DNA from: Sutcliffiella horikoshii
Lineage (GTDB): Bacteria; Bacillota; Bacilli; Bacillales; Bacillaceae_I
Reading direction: 5' to 3'
Length of the DNA: 64,000 bases
Assembly (NCBI RefSeq): GCF_020524325.1
Contig: NZ_JAIVKY010000003.1
Coordinates: 1-64,000 of the forward strand
Shown here: positions 37,733 through 46,393 of the stretch, in pieces
How positions within the stretch are numbered: position 1 is the stretch's first letter
Layout: each line of letters begins with the position of its first letter
Translations under genes and position numbers: made by a program
Notes under the pieces: model-generated
Database searches by the model: none
What the model was told of the DNA's origin: nothing
Seen by the model: only the letters and a program-made list of their open reading frames with translations

Positions 37733-39010
37733 ATGAAATACGATGTAATTATTATAGGCGGCGGTCCATCAGGGCTTATGGCCTCCATCGCTGCAGCAGA
37801 ACAAAAAGCAAGAGTATTACTTATAGATAAAGGAAACAAACTTGGGCGGAAGCTTGCCATTTCAGGAGGCGGTCGCTGTAATGTGACGAACAGGCTACCT
37901 GTAGACGAAATCATCAAACATATCCCTGGTAACGGGAGATTCCTATATAGTGCATTTTCTGAGTTTAATAATGAAGATATCATCAAATTTTTTGAAAAGC
38001 TTGGGATACAGTTGAAGGAAGAAGATCACGGCCGAATGTTCCCTGTTTCCGACAAAGCACAAAGTGTGGTTGACGCCTTGTTGAATAGAATGAAAGAGTT
38101 GCGTGTGGAGATGCGGACCAATACTTCTGTAGAGACGGTGGAATATGATGAGGAGCGTACACGTGGCGTATTATTGAAAACGGGAGAATTTTTGGAATGC
38201 AGCTGTGTGGTAATTGCAGTTGGCGGGAAATCCGTGCCACATACCGGCTCCACCGGGGATGGATACCCTTGGGCACGTAAAGCTGGACATACCATTACAG
38301 ATTTATTCCCGACAGAGGTTCCGTTGAATTCACAAGAAAAATTCATCCGCGAGAAAAGATTGCAAGGGCTGTCCCTGCGCGATGTAGCTCTGAGCGTGTT
38401 AAATCCTAAAGGGAAAGTGGTAAAAACGCATCAAATGGATATGATTTTCACCCACTTCGGTGTATCTGGTCCTGCAGTATTGCGATGCAGTCAGTATGTT
38501 GTAAAGACGATGAAGAAATTCGGTGTGGATAGAGTAACGATGAATTTGGATGTTATGCCTTCCTTGAATGAAGAAGAAGTATTTCAGCAACTTAATAAAG
38601 CATTGAAGGATGAACCAAAAAAAGCCATCAAGAATGTTCTTAAAGGGCTTGTACCTGAAAGATATTTATTGTTTTTGTTAGAAGTTTGCGGGATCGATGA
38701 ACAGGAAATCGGCGCAACTTTAGCTCACGAGAAAATAAGGGAACTTGCGAAAATGTGCAAACAGTTCCGTTTTGAGGTATCCGGCACCCTTTCCATTGAA
38801 AAGGCATTTGTAACAGGAGGAGGCGTTTCGGTAAAAGAAGTTCACCCGAAAGAGATGTCCTCCAAAATGAAAGACGGATTATACTTTTGCGGAGAAGTAC
38901 TTGATATCCATGGATATACTGGTGGTTATAATATCACCTCGGCCTTGGTGACAGGAAGACTTGCAGGCCTGAACGCCGGGAAAAAGGCGGCAAGCCTACG
39001 TCGTTACTAG
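37733..39010 (+). CDS. ytfP: HI0933-type flavoprotein YtfP
   Basis: A 425-aa NAD(P)/FAD-dependent oxidoreductase of the HI0933/BaiN-like family. The N-terminal FAD loop [19 protein letters not shown], the second GGGRCNVTN motif and the C-terminal [16 protein letters not shown] are all visible. Family members reduce bile acids or unknown substrates; the role in Bacillus is open. Frame extends to a TTG at 37718; the ATG at 37733 (MKYDVIII) is the normal start. Confidence 0.92.
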   Translation: MKYDVIIIGGGPSGLMASIAAAEQKARVLLIDKGNKLGRKLAISGGGRCNVTNRLPVDEIIKHIPGNGRFLYSAFSEFNNEDIIKFFEKLGIQLKEEDHGRMFPVSDKAQSVVDALLNRMKELRVEMRTNTSVETVEYDEERTRGVLLKTGEFLECSCVVIAVGGKSVPHTGSTGDGYPWARKAGHTITDLFPTEVPLNSQEKFIREKRLQGLSLRDVALSVLNPKGKVVKTHQMDMIFTHFGVSGPAVLRCSQYVVKTMKKFGVDRVTMNLDVMPSLNEEEVFQQLNKALKDEPKKAIKNVLKGLVPERYLLFLLEVCGIDEQEIGATLAHEKIRELAKMCKQFRFEVSGTLSIEKAFVTGGGVSVKEVHPKEMSSKMKDGLYFCGEVLDIHGYTGGYNITSALVTGRLAGLNAGKKAASLRRY

Positions 39011-39118
39011 TAATACGAAAGACATTATAAATGCTAGTCCTACTCCATACATGCCAAACTCGTTGATAAATGATTTACTTTCTTCTTGAAGTACCTCGTT
39101 TTGTGTGTGGTGGTTCAT
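38996..39118 (-). CDS. Small single-pass membrane protein
   Basis: A 40-aa protein with a polar N-terminus ([17 protein letters not shown]) and one C-terminal membrane helix ([16 protein letters not shown]). The ATG at 39118 is preceded by GAAAGGATG. An in-frame extension to 39202 has no ribosome binding site. Its end overlaps convergent ytfP by 15 bp. Function unknown. Confidence 0.6.
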   Translation of the reverse strand: MNHHTQNEVLQEESKSFINEFGMYGVGLAFIMSFVLLVTT

Positions 39119-39239
39119 CGTGAATACATCCTTTCTGTCTTTTAGTTTCTGTTTATATGACCTGTTACTAATTAGACGTATGGTGTTACGAAAATGTTTC
39201 AATTATTTATAATTTGTTTCGGATAATTATCTATACCCC

Positions 39240-39285
39240 AAAAAAAGAACCTGATAAACGTCTTTTTAAGATGTTTTCAGGTTCT
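39240..39285 (-). terminator. Intrinsic terminator of cse60
   Basis: Minus-strand stem AGAACCTGA / TCAGGTTCT followed by TTTTTTT; the cse60 stop codon lies in the 5' arm. Confidence 0.8.
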
Positions 39286-39453
39286 AAATATTACCATTGC
39301 AGAGAAGCAATAGATCTGTTCTTCTTCGTCATTAATACACCCGACCTGATACTTGATGTCGATTACATCCCTGTCTGACAACCCTTTAAGAAAATCATTA
39401 ACCGCATCCTCAAGGTCCCGCTCATGCTCCTCATCAAACACCCTGATCTGCAC
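39277..39453 (-). CDS. cse60: Sporulation protein Cse60
   Basis: A 58-aa acidic protein, below usual length cut-offs. The translation begins MQIRVFDEEHERDLEDAV and ends with YCFSAMVIFRT, which I recognise as the Cse60 (YteV) family, a sigma-E-dependent sporulation protein of unknown function. The start is a GTG at 39453; the ribosome binding site (GGGTGTG) is weak. It is near ytfP, as in B. subtilis. It supports a spore-forming host. Confidence 0.85.
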   Translation of the reverse strand: MQIRVFDEEHERDLEDAVNDFLKGLSDRDVIDIKYQVGCINDEEEQIYCFSAMVIFRT

Positions 39454-39568
39454 CAACCATCACACCCACTTTCCATGGTTAATAGAGCTTGTTTTTTATT
39501 ACTATGTATAGGTCGAATATTTTGGTTTTATACTTGACTTTTCGTGAAAATGAAGGAAAAGAGCAGAA

Positions 39569-39605
39569 AAAAACCCTTTTGGGGTCAGACCCCCAAAGGG
39601 TTTTT
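39569..39605. terminator. Strong terminator-like hairpin in an upstream region
   Basis: Stem AAACCCTTTTGGGG / CCCCCAAAGGGTTT with loop TCAGA and a T run on the plus strand (A run on the minus). It lies about 65 bp upstream of the gene at 39671 with no gene ending close to it on that strand. Confidence 0.7.
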
Positions 39606-39670
39606 CCTCTTTCCGTTGAATATAATAGGGTTGGAGATTAAATGGATATATGGGTTAGGATGTGATTGTA

Positions 39671-40159
39671 TTGATTCAGTTTGTTCGGAGGAAGCCTGTG
39701 GTGGTTGGCGGGTTGTTGATTCTATGTTTGGCAATTGCACTTGCGTATCATGGTATGAGTTGGGAAAAGACGAAGAAGTATAATGAGGAGCTTGATGCTT
39801 ATTTTTTTGCAGATGATAATGGGGAATACCTGAACATAACGGTTCGTTTGGAAGACACCTTACGAGATGAGCGAAATTATCTTGTTATTGATAATCCATA
39901 TGATGATTTGTATATTGATTACCGTAGCTTGATTTCTTCCAACATTACTCTAGACTCTGAACGTTCCTCTCGCGGCAGCATAGTGTTTGAGATAAATGAT
40001 TACGAGGATCGCACTTATTCGCTTCGCTTTATTAGGCATACAATTGAAGAGACTGAGTATGATAAAGCCGTGCCACTACTCTACATATACTCAGAAAAAG
40101 ATTGGATGGTAATGCAGGATACTTCATCTATTCCTGTAAGACATATTGAGCAAGAATAA
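39671..40159 (+). CDS. Hypothetical membrane-anchored protein
   Basis: A 162-aa protein with one N-terminal membrane helix (about 8-27, VVVGGLLILCLAIALAY) and an acidic extracytoplasmic domain rich in Asp/Glu/Tyr. I do not recognise the family. The TTG at 39671 is spaced 10 bp from TTAGGA; a GTG at 39662 is too close to it. A terminator-like hairpin lies just upstream. Confidence 0.6.
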   Translation: MIQFVRRKPVVVGGLLILCLAIALAYHGMSWEKTKKYNEELDAYFFADDNGEYLNITVRLEDTLRDERNYLVIDNPYDDLYIDYRSLISSNITLDSERSSRGSIVFEINDYEDRTYSLRFIRHTIEETEYDKAVPLLYIYSEKDWMVMQDTSSIPVRHIEQE

Positions 40160-40197
40160 CGGGTAGCCCAAATAAATGGTTTTTTCATGAAAGATGA

Positions 40198-40231
40198 AAG
40201 GAGCTTTGCTTTTAAATTAGCAAGGCTCCTT
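40198..40231. terminator. Hairpin between convergent hypothetical genes
   Basis: Stem AAGGAGCTTTGCT / AGCAAGGCTCCTT with one G-U pair. Placed between convergent genes; T runs are short. Confidence 0.6.
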
Positions 40232-40237
40232 CTATGT

Positions 40238-40876
40238 TTAAAATCCAAGCAACTGCATGCTTCCAATGTATATGGAAATTGCTGCTATTATCAGTGAAAT
40301 TTTGTTGAATTTAAAGAAAGCGATAGGTGGTCTTTCATCACGGAGATCCCCGACTACTTCCTTTATAAAGTCCTTATCAACGAAGTTTTGGAACTCTACC
40401 TCTAAGCCGCTTGTTTCAAGATCCTTCCACTTTATTTTGATGGTTTGATCAGAATCATCTAGATGATACATCGTGATATAGTTGCTGCTCATATAATCTT
40501 CATTTGCTTTGATATCTTTTTTAAAGGAATATCTTTTGTCGTCAAGGTTTCTCTCTAAAACATCCATCGCATCTTGTGGGTCATATTTTTTTATATGTAT
40601 TTCGTCTTTTTTTCTTTGCATGATCATCATGATAAATGGTACAAGGATGGGAATTAGGGCGATATAAAGTGAGTTAATATCCCAATATTTATTAGAAGTC
40701 GTGTACACCAAAAGTCCAAGCGTTATGACCCCTGTCATTAGAATTCCTTGAAATCTATTACCCGTGGAAATTGATGAAACTCCTTTTTGTTGGTAACTTG
40801 TAACTGCATCCATGATGAGTAATACCCCTATCATAAGAAGTAAAAGTGGAAACATGTTTTGGTCAATGTAGTCCAT
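40238..40876 (-). CDS. Hypothetical integral membrane protein
   Basis: A 212-aa protein with three N-terminal membrane helices (about 8-25, 45-62, 68-86), a cytoplasmic charged middle (IHIKKYDPQDAMDVLERN) and a last helix at the C-terminus (LIIAAISIYIGSM). No family recognised. ATG follows AGGAGG. Monocistronic. Confidence 0.7.
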   Translation of the reverse strand: MDYIDQNMFPLLLLMIGVLLIMDAVTSYQQKGVSSISTGNRFQGILMTGVITLGLLVYTTSNKYWDINSLYIALIPILVPFIMMIMQRKKDEIHIKKYDPQDAMDVLERNLDDKRYSFKKDIKANEDYMSSNYITMYHLDDSDQTIKIKWKDLETSGLEVEFQNFVDKDFIKEVVGDLRDERPPIAFFKFNKISLIIAAISIYIGSMQLLGF

Positions 40877-40943
40877 GGTTGGGGTGGCCTCCTTACTAGC
40901 TGATGGTCTGTGTATTAATATACGGATGAGTTTGGGAATTGTT

Positions 40944-41933
40944 TCAAGTTTTTGTTAGGAGTGGGGTGAGGTTGTAGGTGCGGGATTTGGTTCCTCCTAC
41001 AAATTCAATGTTAAGGTTTTTCAGTAGTCTGATAATGGTCAATCTATTTTCTATTCCTAAATACTTCTTTAACTCTCTCATAGTGATGAACGGACTTATT
41101 AACAGGGCATAATCCACTAGTGCGGCTCTATGTGCGTCATCATATTTCCCTCCACAATAAAGGCACTCCCATGTACCGTAAATTCTTTTCATAATTTTAT
41201 GGGGACTACAACAGGGACATAATACACCTTTTATAATATCTGAAGGCAAAACCCCATACTGAAGAATGGGAGAAGAGTTATCTTGTGTATGATCTTTAAG
41301 TAATTGTTTTATTAGCTTTTTTATAAACTTTTTGTCCAGTGGCTCGGAGGTATGTCGTTTTAGTAGCATATTTACTTTAGCAGAGAGGGCGGGGCTTTTT
41401 ACTACATTTCTATCAACTACGCTAGGAGAGGAAAGGACTTTCGTAATAACTTTAGGGTTAGTTAGTACTGCTAGCTTTTCACAGGGAACATCAGGCAATT
41501 GCCTCGTTCTTAGCCATGACTGTAATTTGGAGCATTGATTAGAAGCTTGCAAGATAGGGTCTGGATATACTTTAAGTGGATTATCATCTACTTCTTGTAA
41601 AAGTTGATAGTTTTTCGGATCAAAGTAGAGAGTTCCTTTAAAAAATTTCACTTCTAATACTAAAAAGAAATTTGAAAATAAGATGAGGGTATCCATTTGA
41701 AAGAAGGTATCCCTAAACGGTAGTCTTAGTCCGTGGAATATGTAGTAGGGGTGCTCTGTTTCTGGGAGAAGTTTTAAGTAGTAGTCTAAAGATTGTTCAC
41801 CGTAGATTCCTGCTTCTTTTCTACCTAATTCATTTAGAAAGTCTTGGTTTTTTTCATGATTAGGTCGAACTCGCCTTTTCATTCCTCTCAAAATATGCAC
41901 TCTTAAGGGGATGCATCTTGCTTTTTTTATCAA
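40944..41933 (-). CDS. NERD-domain protein with zinc ribbon
   Basis: A 329-aa protein. The NERD (nuclease-related) domain lies at about 35-150: GEQSLDYYLKLLPE, a strand FQMDTLILFSNFFLVLEVKFFKGTL with the Asp and Glu-Val-Lys of PD-(D/E)xK-like nucleases. Further on, CPCCSPHK and CLYCGGKY form a four-cysteine zinc ribbon, and the tail resembles a DNA-binding helix. A role in nucleic-acid processing is likely but unproven. The frame extends to 42002; the TTG at 41933 follows AGAGGTGA at good distance, and a short ORF (MSNDTLIL) with its own AAGGAG precedes it. 21-bp repeats lie upstream. Confidence 0.75.
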   Translation of the reverse strand: MIKKARCIPLRVHILRGMKRRVRPNHEKNQDFLNELGRKEAGIYGEQSLDYYLKLLPETEHPYYIFHGLRLPFRDTFFQMDTLILFSNFFLVLEVKFFKGTLYFDPKNYQLLQEVDDNPLKVYPDPILQASNQCSKLQSWLRTRQLPDVPCEKLAVLTNPKVITKVLSSPSVVDRNVVKSPALSAKVNMLLKRHTSEPLDKKFIKKLIKQLLKDHTQDNSSPILQYGVLPSDIIKGVLCPCCSPHKIMKRIYGTWECLYCGGKYDDAHRAALVDYALLISPFITMRELKKYLGIENRLTIIRLLKNLNIEFVGGTKSRTYNLTPLLTKT

Positions 41934-42058
41934 AAAATCACCTCTTTTATAGGATAAGAGTATCATTTGACATCTTTCTACAAATCTCCTTCTTTTCTGC
42001 AAAATTTTTTTGGTAATTTCATCTTTTTATTAAATAGCAAGGGCGCCCATCTTACATA

Positions 42059-42163
42059 ATATGGATTATTGATAATTTGAAGAGGTTTTTTGACTAATTG
42101 GAGGAGTTTTTCGTATAATTGGATAGTTTTTTTGACTAATTCAGCTCGTTTTTTGACTATTTC
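42059..42163. repeat. Five tandem 21-bp units with TTTTTTGACTAATT
   Basis: Units start at 42059, 42080, 42101, 42122 and 42143. The common part is gTTTTTTGACTAATTg; unit 1 and unit 3 are diverged. The period is two DNA helical turns. They occupy the 352-bp gap 42003-42354 upstream of the NERD gene, which otherwise holds only the ytwF terminator. Confidence 0.8.
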
Positions 42164-42285
42164 CTTTTTGAGCTTTAATTTCGCTTCACCACGAGAAATA
42201 ACTCACTCGTTAGACAGCTATTACTAGCAGCAACCCTTAATTACCTACTTTTGAAAAAGACAGAACCTTAACCCCAGTCACTTTC

Positions 42286-42340
42286 AAAAAAACAAAAACC
42301 ACCAACCAGCGGCCTATTTCTCGCCCACTGGTCAGTGGTC
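42286..42340 (-). terminator. Intrinsic terminator of ytwF
   Basis: Minus-strand long stem ACCAC...GGTGGT with inner ACCAG/CTGGT, followed by TTTTTGTTTTTTT. Confidence 0.82.
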
Positions 42341-42354
42341 TCACAAAAATCAAA

Positions 42355-42660
42355 TTATTCTACTTCGCCTTCCCACTCTAACATTCCGCCTTCCATGTTG
42401 CGGACTTTGTAGCCTTGGTCTTGCAGGTAGTGGCATACGTTTTCGCTGCGGCGTCCGGAGCGGCAGATAACGATGTATTCTTTGTCTTTGTCGAGCTTGT
42501 CTAGATTTTCTGGAATATCACCCATGCGGATGTGTTCTGCTTGTTTGATTTTGCCCATTTCGATTTCTTCGTCTTCGCGGACGTCGACTAGGTAAAGCTC
42601 TTCGCCAGCGTCAAGTTTCTTTTTTAGCTCATCAGTCGTAATTGTTTGGATTTCTGACAT
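42355..42660 (-). CDS. ytwF: Rhodanese-domain protein YtwF
   Basis: A 101-aa single-domain rhodanese (sulfurtransferase). The active-site loop is CRSGRR with Cys66, preceded by LVDVREDEEI. It probably carries persulfide sulfur in the cytoplasm. It is downstream of leuS, separated by the leuS terminator, as in B. subtilis. Confidence 0.92.
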   Translation of the reverse strand: MSEIQTITTDELKKKLDAGEELYLVDVREDEEIEMGKIKQAEHIRMGDIPENLDKLDKDKEYIVICRSGRRSENVCHYLQDQGYKVRNMEGGMLEWEGEVE

Positions 42661-42714
42661 GTATGAAAACCTCGCTTCTATGTAGTGTAATGCTATTACC
42701 CTCTATTTTAACAA

Positions 42715-42755
42715 AAAGAAAACAAGACTGCCAATCGGACGTCGGCAGTCTTGCA
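42715..42755 (-). terminator. Intrinsic terminator of leuS
   Basis: Perfect stem CAAGACTGCC / GGCAGTCTTG followed on the minus strand by TTTTCTTTTT. Confidence 0.9.
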
Positions 42756-42782
42756 ATCTCATGCTAATTTTCCGTATAACTC

Positions 42783-45200
42783 TTAGTTCGCAACGATGTT
42801 CACAAGTTTACCTGGAACAGCGATTACTTTGCGTACTGTTTTGCCTTCAATGCTTTCTTTTACAGCGTCATCGGCAAGTGCAATTTCTTCCATTTTTTCG
42901 CGGGTAGCGTCGGATGGAACATAAAGTTTCGCTTTAAGCTTTCCGTTTACTTGGACAACGATTTCGACTTCATCTTCTACTAGTTTGGATTCATCGAATG
43001 TTGGCCACGCAGCATATGTGATGGTTTCTTCATTCCCTAGTTTCTCCCAAAGCTCCTCAGCGATATGCGGGCAGACTGGGGAAAGCATTTTAACGAAACC
43101 TTCCACGTAATCTTTGGCAATGGTGTCTGCTTTGTAAGCTTCATTGATGAAGACCATCATTTGAGAGATAGCTGTGTTGAAACGTAAACCTTCGTAGTCT
43201 TCCGTCACTTTTTTCACGGTAGCATGGTACGTTTTCTCAAGTGTGTCCTCTTCTGTTACTTCCACAACCTTAGAGCTAAGCTTGCCGTTTTCTTCCACAA
43301 ACAATCTCCACACACGGTCAAGGAAGCGGCGGGATCCGTCTAGTCCGTTGGTGGACCAAGCAATGGATGCTTCAAGTGGTCCCATGAACATTTCGTAAAG
43401 ACGAAGCGTGTCAGCACCATGGGATTCCACGATATGATCAGGGTTTACGACGTTCCCTTTGGATTTACTCATTTTTTCGTTATTTTCTCCAAGGATCATT
43501 CCTTGGTTGAAAAGTTTTTGGAATGGCTCTTTTGTTGGAACCACACCGATATCGTATAAGAATTTGTGCCAGAAGCGTGCGTATAGCAAGTGAAGTACGG
43601 CGTGCTCTGCTCCACCGATGTAGATGTCAACCGGCAACCATTCTTTTAGTTTTTCAGGATCAGCAAGTTGTTCGCTGTTTTTCGGATCGATATAGCGCAA
43701 GTAGTACCAGCAGCTTCCGCCCCATTGTGGCATCGTGTTTGTTTCACGGCGGCCCTTTTTACCCGTTTCAGGGTCTACGACATTTACCCAATCTTCAATG
43801 GCTGCAAGTGGGGATTCTCCTGTACCGGATGGACGGATTTCTGTTGTTTTTGGTAATACAAGCGGAAGCTGATCTTCCGGTACAGCTGTGGTTGTGCCAT
43901 CTTCCCAATGGATGATTGGAATCGGCTCGCCCCAGTAGCGCTGACGGCTGAACAACCAGTCACGAAGGCGGTAAGATACTTTCTTTTCGCCTTTTTCATT
44001 GGCAGCTAACCATTCGATCATGTTGGAGATTGCTTCTTCTTTTCCAAGACCGTTCAAGAAGTCGGAGTTAACGTGTTCTCCGTCACCTGTGTAGGCTTCT
44101 TTTGTAACATCGCCACCTGCAACTACTTCTACGATTGGAAGCTCGAATTTAGTTGCGAATTCCCAGTCGCGCTCATCATGTGCAGGTACGGCCATAATTG
44201 CTCCAGTACCATAGCTCATCAACACATAATCCGCGATCCAGATTGGCAATTTCTCGCCGTTAGCAGGATTTACTGCGAATGCACCAGTGAACTCACCAGA
44301 TTTTTCTTTGGAAAGCTCCGTACGTTCAAGGTCGCTTTTGCTTTGAACTTTTGTGATATACGTTTCAACTGCTTCACGTTGTTTATCTGTTGTAATTTTT
44401 TTCACTAACGGATGCTCAGGAGCCAACACTGCATAAGTTGCACCGAAAAGTGTGTCTGGGCGTGTCGTGAAAACAGTGAAGTTCTCATCCGTACCGTCGA
44501 TGTTGAAATGTACATTCGCACCTTCCGAACGTCCGATCCAGTTGCGCTGCATATCCTTTAAGCTTTCCGGCCAATCCAATTCGTTCAAGTCTTCCAACAG
44601 GCGATCTGCGTATTCTGTGATTCTTAGGATCCACTGTCGCATTGGACGGCGTTCTACCGGATGTCCGCCCCGCTCAGATTTTCCGTCAATTACTTCTTCG
44701 TTTGCTAAAACCGTACCGAGTGCAGGGCACCAGTTCACAGGTACTTCATCGACATATGCCAAACCTTTTTCGTACAGCTTCAAGAAAATCCATTGAGTCC
44801 ATTTATAGTATTCAGGATCTGTTGTGTTTACTTCGCGATCCCAGTCATAAGAGAAACCTAGGGACTTTATTTGTCTACGGAATGTATTGATATTTTGTTC
44901 TGTGAATTCTGCAGGATCGTTACCAGTGTCTAAAGCATATTGCTCTGCAGGTAGACCGAATGCATCCCATCCCATTGGATGAAGGACGTTTTGTCCTTGC
45001 ATACGCTTCATGCGGGAAAGGATATCTGTTGCTGTGTAACCTTCTGGGTGACCTACGTGCAAGCCTGCGCCAGATGGGTAAGGGAACATGTCTAGTGCAT
45101 AGAACTTTTCTTTCCCTTTTTCTTCATGTGTTTTGAATGTTTTGTTTTCTTCCCAATACTTTTGCCATTTTTGTTCAATGGACTGATGTTGAAATGACAT
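42783..45200 (-). CDS. leuS: Leucyl-tRNA synthetase
   Basis: An 805-aa class I aminoacyl-tRNA synthetase charging tRNA-Leu. The HIGH motif is HVGH (residues 48-51), KMSKS lies near 576-580, and the CP1 editing domain with [12 protein letters not shown] is present, so it can edit mischarged norvaline or isoleucine. Full bacterial length. ATG follows AGGAGGAAG. Expression is controlled by a leucine T-box (45462-45735); a 126-bp repeat lies between the T-box terminator and the start. Confidence 0.98.
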   Translation of the reverse strand: MSFQHQSIEQKWQKYWEENKTFKTHEEKGKEKFYALDMFPYPSGAGLHVGHPEGYTATDILSRMKRMQGQNVLHPMGWDAFGLPAEQYALDTGNDPAEFTEQNINTFRRQIKSLGFSYDWDREVNTTDPEYYKWTQWIFLKLYEKGLAYVDEVPVNWCPALGTVLANEEVIDGKSERGGHPVERRPMRQWILRITEYADRLLEDLNELDWPESLKDMQRNWIGRSEGANVHFNIDGTDENFTVFTTRPDTLFGATYAVLAPEHPLVKKITTDKQREAVETYITKVQSKSDLERTELSKEKSGEFTGAFAVNPANGEKLPIWIADYVLMSYGTGAIMAVPAHDERDWEFATKFELPIVEVVAGGDVTKEAYTGDGEHVNSDFLNGLGKEEAISNMIEWLAANEKGEKKVSYRLRDWLFSRQRYWGEPIPIIHWEDGTTTAVPEDQLPLVLPKTTEIRPSGTGESPLAAIEDWVNVVDPETGKKGRRETNTMPQWGGSCWYYLRYIDPKNSEQLADPEKLKEWLPVDIYIGGAEHAVLHLLYARFWHKFLYDIGVVPTKEPFQKLFNQGMILGENNEKMSKSKGNVVNPDHIVESHGADTLRLYEMFMGPLEASIAWSTNGLDGSRRFLDRVWRLFVEENGKLSSKVVEVTEEDTLEKTYHATVKKVTEDYEGLRFNTAISQMMVFINEAYKADTIAKDYVEGFVKMLSPVCPHIAEELWEKLGNEETITYAAWPTFDESKLVEDEVEIVVQVNGKLKAKLYVPSDATREKMEEIALADDAVKESIEGKTVRKVIAVPGKLVNIVAN

Positions 45201-45270
45201 CTTTTCTTCCTCCTGTTAACTCAAATGAATTGGCTGTTTCTCTTAAATAATTTGTTTGTTAATTTGAAGA

Positions 45271-45407
45271 TTGATCGTTACTTTCCGCTGCAGGCACTCG
45301 CTTATCCAGAGGGCGACCTTGAGCCTCCTCGTGCTTCGCCCTGCGGGGTCTCAACATTGTCGCTACTCCCCCGCAGGAGTCGAGTGCCTTCCGCTCCAAT
45401 CCACTCA
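45271..45407 (-). repeat. Dispersed ~126-bp palindromic element, copy F
   Basis: Inner arms GGCACTCG / CGAGTGCC, core GAGCCTCCTCG and GGGGTCTCAA. It lies in the leuS untranslated leader, between the T-box terminator and the leuS ribosome binding site, so it must be read through for leuS expression. Confidence 0.92.
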
Positions 45408-45461
45408 AATGTTTTACTTTAGAGTAAGCAGTAATTTTTTTTGAAACAGCCGATAAAATAC

Positions 45462-45735
45462 AAAAAACCCCTCATCCCAATAAAGGGACGAGAGGTTTGA
45501 ATATACTTAACCTACCGCGGTACCACCCAGATTACTATCACAATATAATTGTGATAATCACTCGAATCCTTAACGCGGATGATACGGCGAAATATTACTG
45601 CCTTCAAATATGAAGGGTTCACACTTGCTACTCCAAGGTGAGTTCATGTCCGATCGTTTGTTGACTTCCACCACCCGTCAACTCTCTATGCTCGTTTCGT
45701 CCATTACTAATCCTTTTCAACGTATAAGTTTTAGT
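45462..45735 (-). promoter_or_regulatory. Leucine T-box riboswitch of leuS
   Basis: On the minus strand the T-box sequence GGGTGGTACCGCGG (about 45514-45527) precedes a terminator stem AACCTCTCGTCCC / GGGATGAGGGGTT and TTTTTT (45462-45498). In Stem I the specifier loop GAACTCACC gives the codon CTC for leucine (45640-45642). Uncharged tRNA-Leu is expected to bind and prevent termination. The 629-bp interval 45201-45829 holds repeat F, this T-box and the promoter at 45747-45775. Confidence 0.95.
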
Positions 45736-45746
45736 TGTTAGTTTGT

Positions 45747-45775
45747 ATTTTAATGAATTTACTAAAAAACTGCAA
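45747..45775 (-). promoter_or_regulatory. Sigma-A promoter of leuS
   Basis: Minus-strand -35 TTGCAG (45770-45775), 17-bp spacer, -10 TAAAAT (45747-45752), ending just upstream of the T-box. Confidence 0.7.
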
Positions 45776-45829
45776 GGGGTATTTTCACTAATAATCATTA
45801 TGGACGTTTTTCTAAAATGTATTCAATCT

Positions 45830-45970
45830 TTAGCAGCAAATTGATGTTGCTTCTTCGCAACAATTTTCAAGTTCTGCTTCCTTGCAGCAAGCCTGATTTT
45901 GTTCTTCCTTTATCTCTACAATATCCACTCCACAACAAGTTAAATCTTTTTTCTTTAAAAATGAAAACAT
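45830..45970 (-). CDS. Small cysteine-rich protein
   Basis: A 46-aa protein with four Cys-Cys pairs (residues 12-13, 28-29, 37-38 and 45-46) in an acidic chain starting MFSFLKKKDL. The ATG follows GGAGGAAAAG, a strong ribosome binding site, so I consider it real despite its size. Paired cysteines suggest binding of soft or thiophilic metals or metalloids. It is 52 bp downstream of another small Cys/His protein, with an ArsR-like palindrome between them. Confidence 0.75.
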   Translation of the reverse strand: MFSFLKKKDLTCCGVDIVEIKEEQNQACCKEAELENCCEEATSICC

Positions 45971-45993
45971 ATCTTTTCCTCCTCTGTCATTAA

Positions 45994-46009
45994 ATCAATT
46001 TTTATTGAT
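45994..46009. promoter_or_regulatory. ArsR-like operator site 1
   Basis: Palindrome ATCAATTTTTATTGAT (ATCAA-N6-TTGAT), 23 bp upstream of the cysteine-rich protein start. It has the same layout as sites 2 and 3. Confidence 0.6.
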
Positions 46010-46022
46010 TAAAAAATCATAA

Positions 46023-46214
46023 TTAATTTTGTGGGCAGCATGAATCATGCTGGTGGTTATGATTCTGAGTAAAAACTTTGGCATAGAAGTTTTGAAGTTT
46101 GCTTAGAATGCTTTTTCCTCTGACCTTGGAAGTAATGCTAAGTTGAATGTCATTTTGCAAACTAGCTAGTTTCTGTTCGTTCAATTTGGAAAGTGTATAA
46201 AGATGTGTATTCAT
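46023..46214 (-). CDS. Small protein with His/Cys metal-binding tail
   Basis: A 63-aa protein with a basic helical body and the C-terminal tail NHNHQHDSCCPQN, which has three His and two Cys in ten residues. The ATG follows AGGAGG. It is the first gene of a probable two-gene unit with the cysteine-rich protein. I do not recognise a family; metal binding is inferred from composition. Confidence 0.75.
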   Translation of the reverse strand: MNTHLYTLSKLNEQKLASLQNDIQLSITSKVRGKSILSKLQNFYAKVFTQNHNHQHDSCCPQN

Positions 46215-46231
46215 GTTTAGTCCTCCTATAA

Positions 46232-46310
46232 ATCAAATTTTATTGATTAACTAATTTTATTATATGCACGGAGGAAAAATTATGCAACTAATAAATCAAA
46301 AATATTTGAT
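46232..46310 (-). promoter_or_regulatory. Promoter with two ArsR-like operators
   Basis: Minus-strand -35 TTGCAT (46282-46287), 17-bp spacer, -10 TATAAT (46259-46264). Operator 2, ATCAAATTTTATTGAT (46232-46247), covers the expected transcription start; operator 3, ATCAAAAATATTTGAT (46295-46310), is just upstream of the -35. This is a typical repressor layout; ArsR/SmtB-family repressors bind similar AT-rich dyads. Confidence 0.7.
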
Positions 46311-46334
46311 TTATTATTCGACATTTCATATAAA

Positions 46335-46377
46335 AAGCCCCAGGCCCTCTCATTAATAGGAGAGAGAAACCTGAGAC
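46335..46377 (-). terminator. Intrinsic terminator of the bdhA operon
   Basis: Minus-strand stem with CAGG/CCTG and CTCTC/GAGAG pairs and a TTTTT tail after GGGGC. Confidence 0.7.
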
Positions 46378-46393
46378 TCAGCTTCACAAAAAA

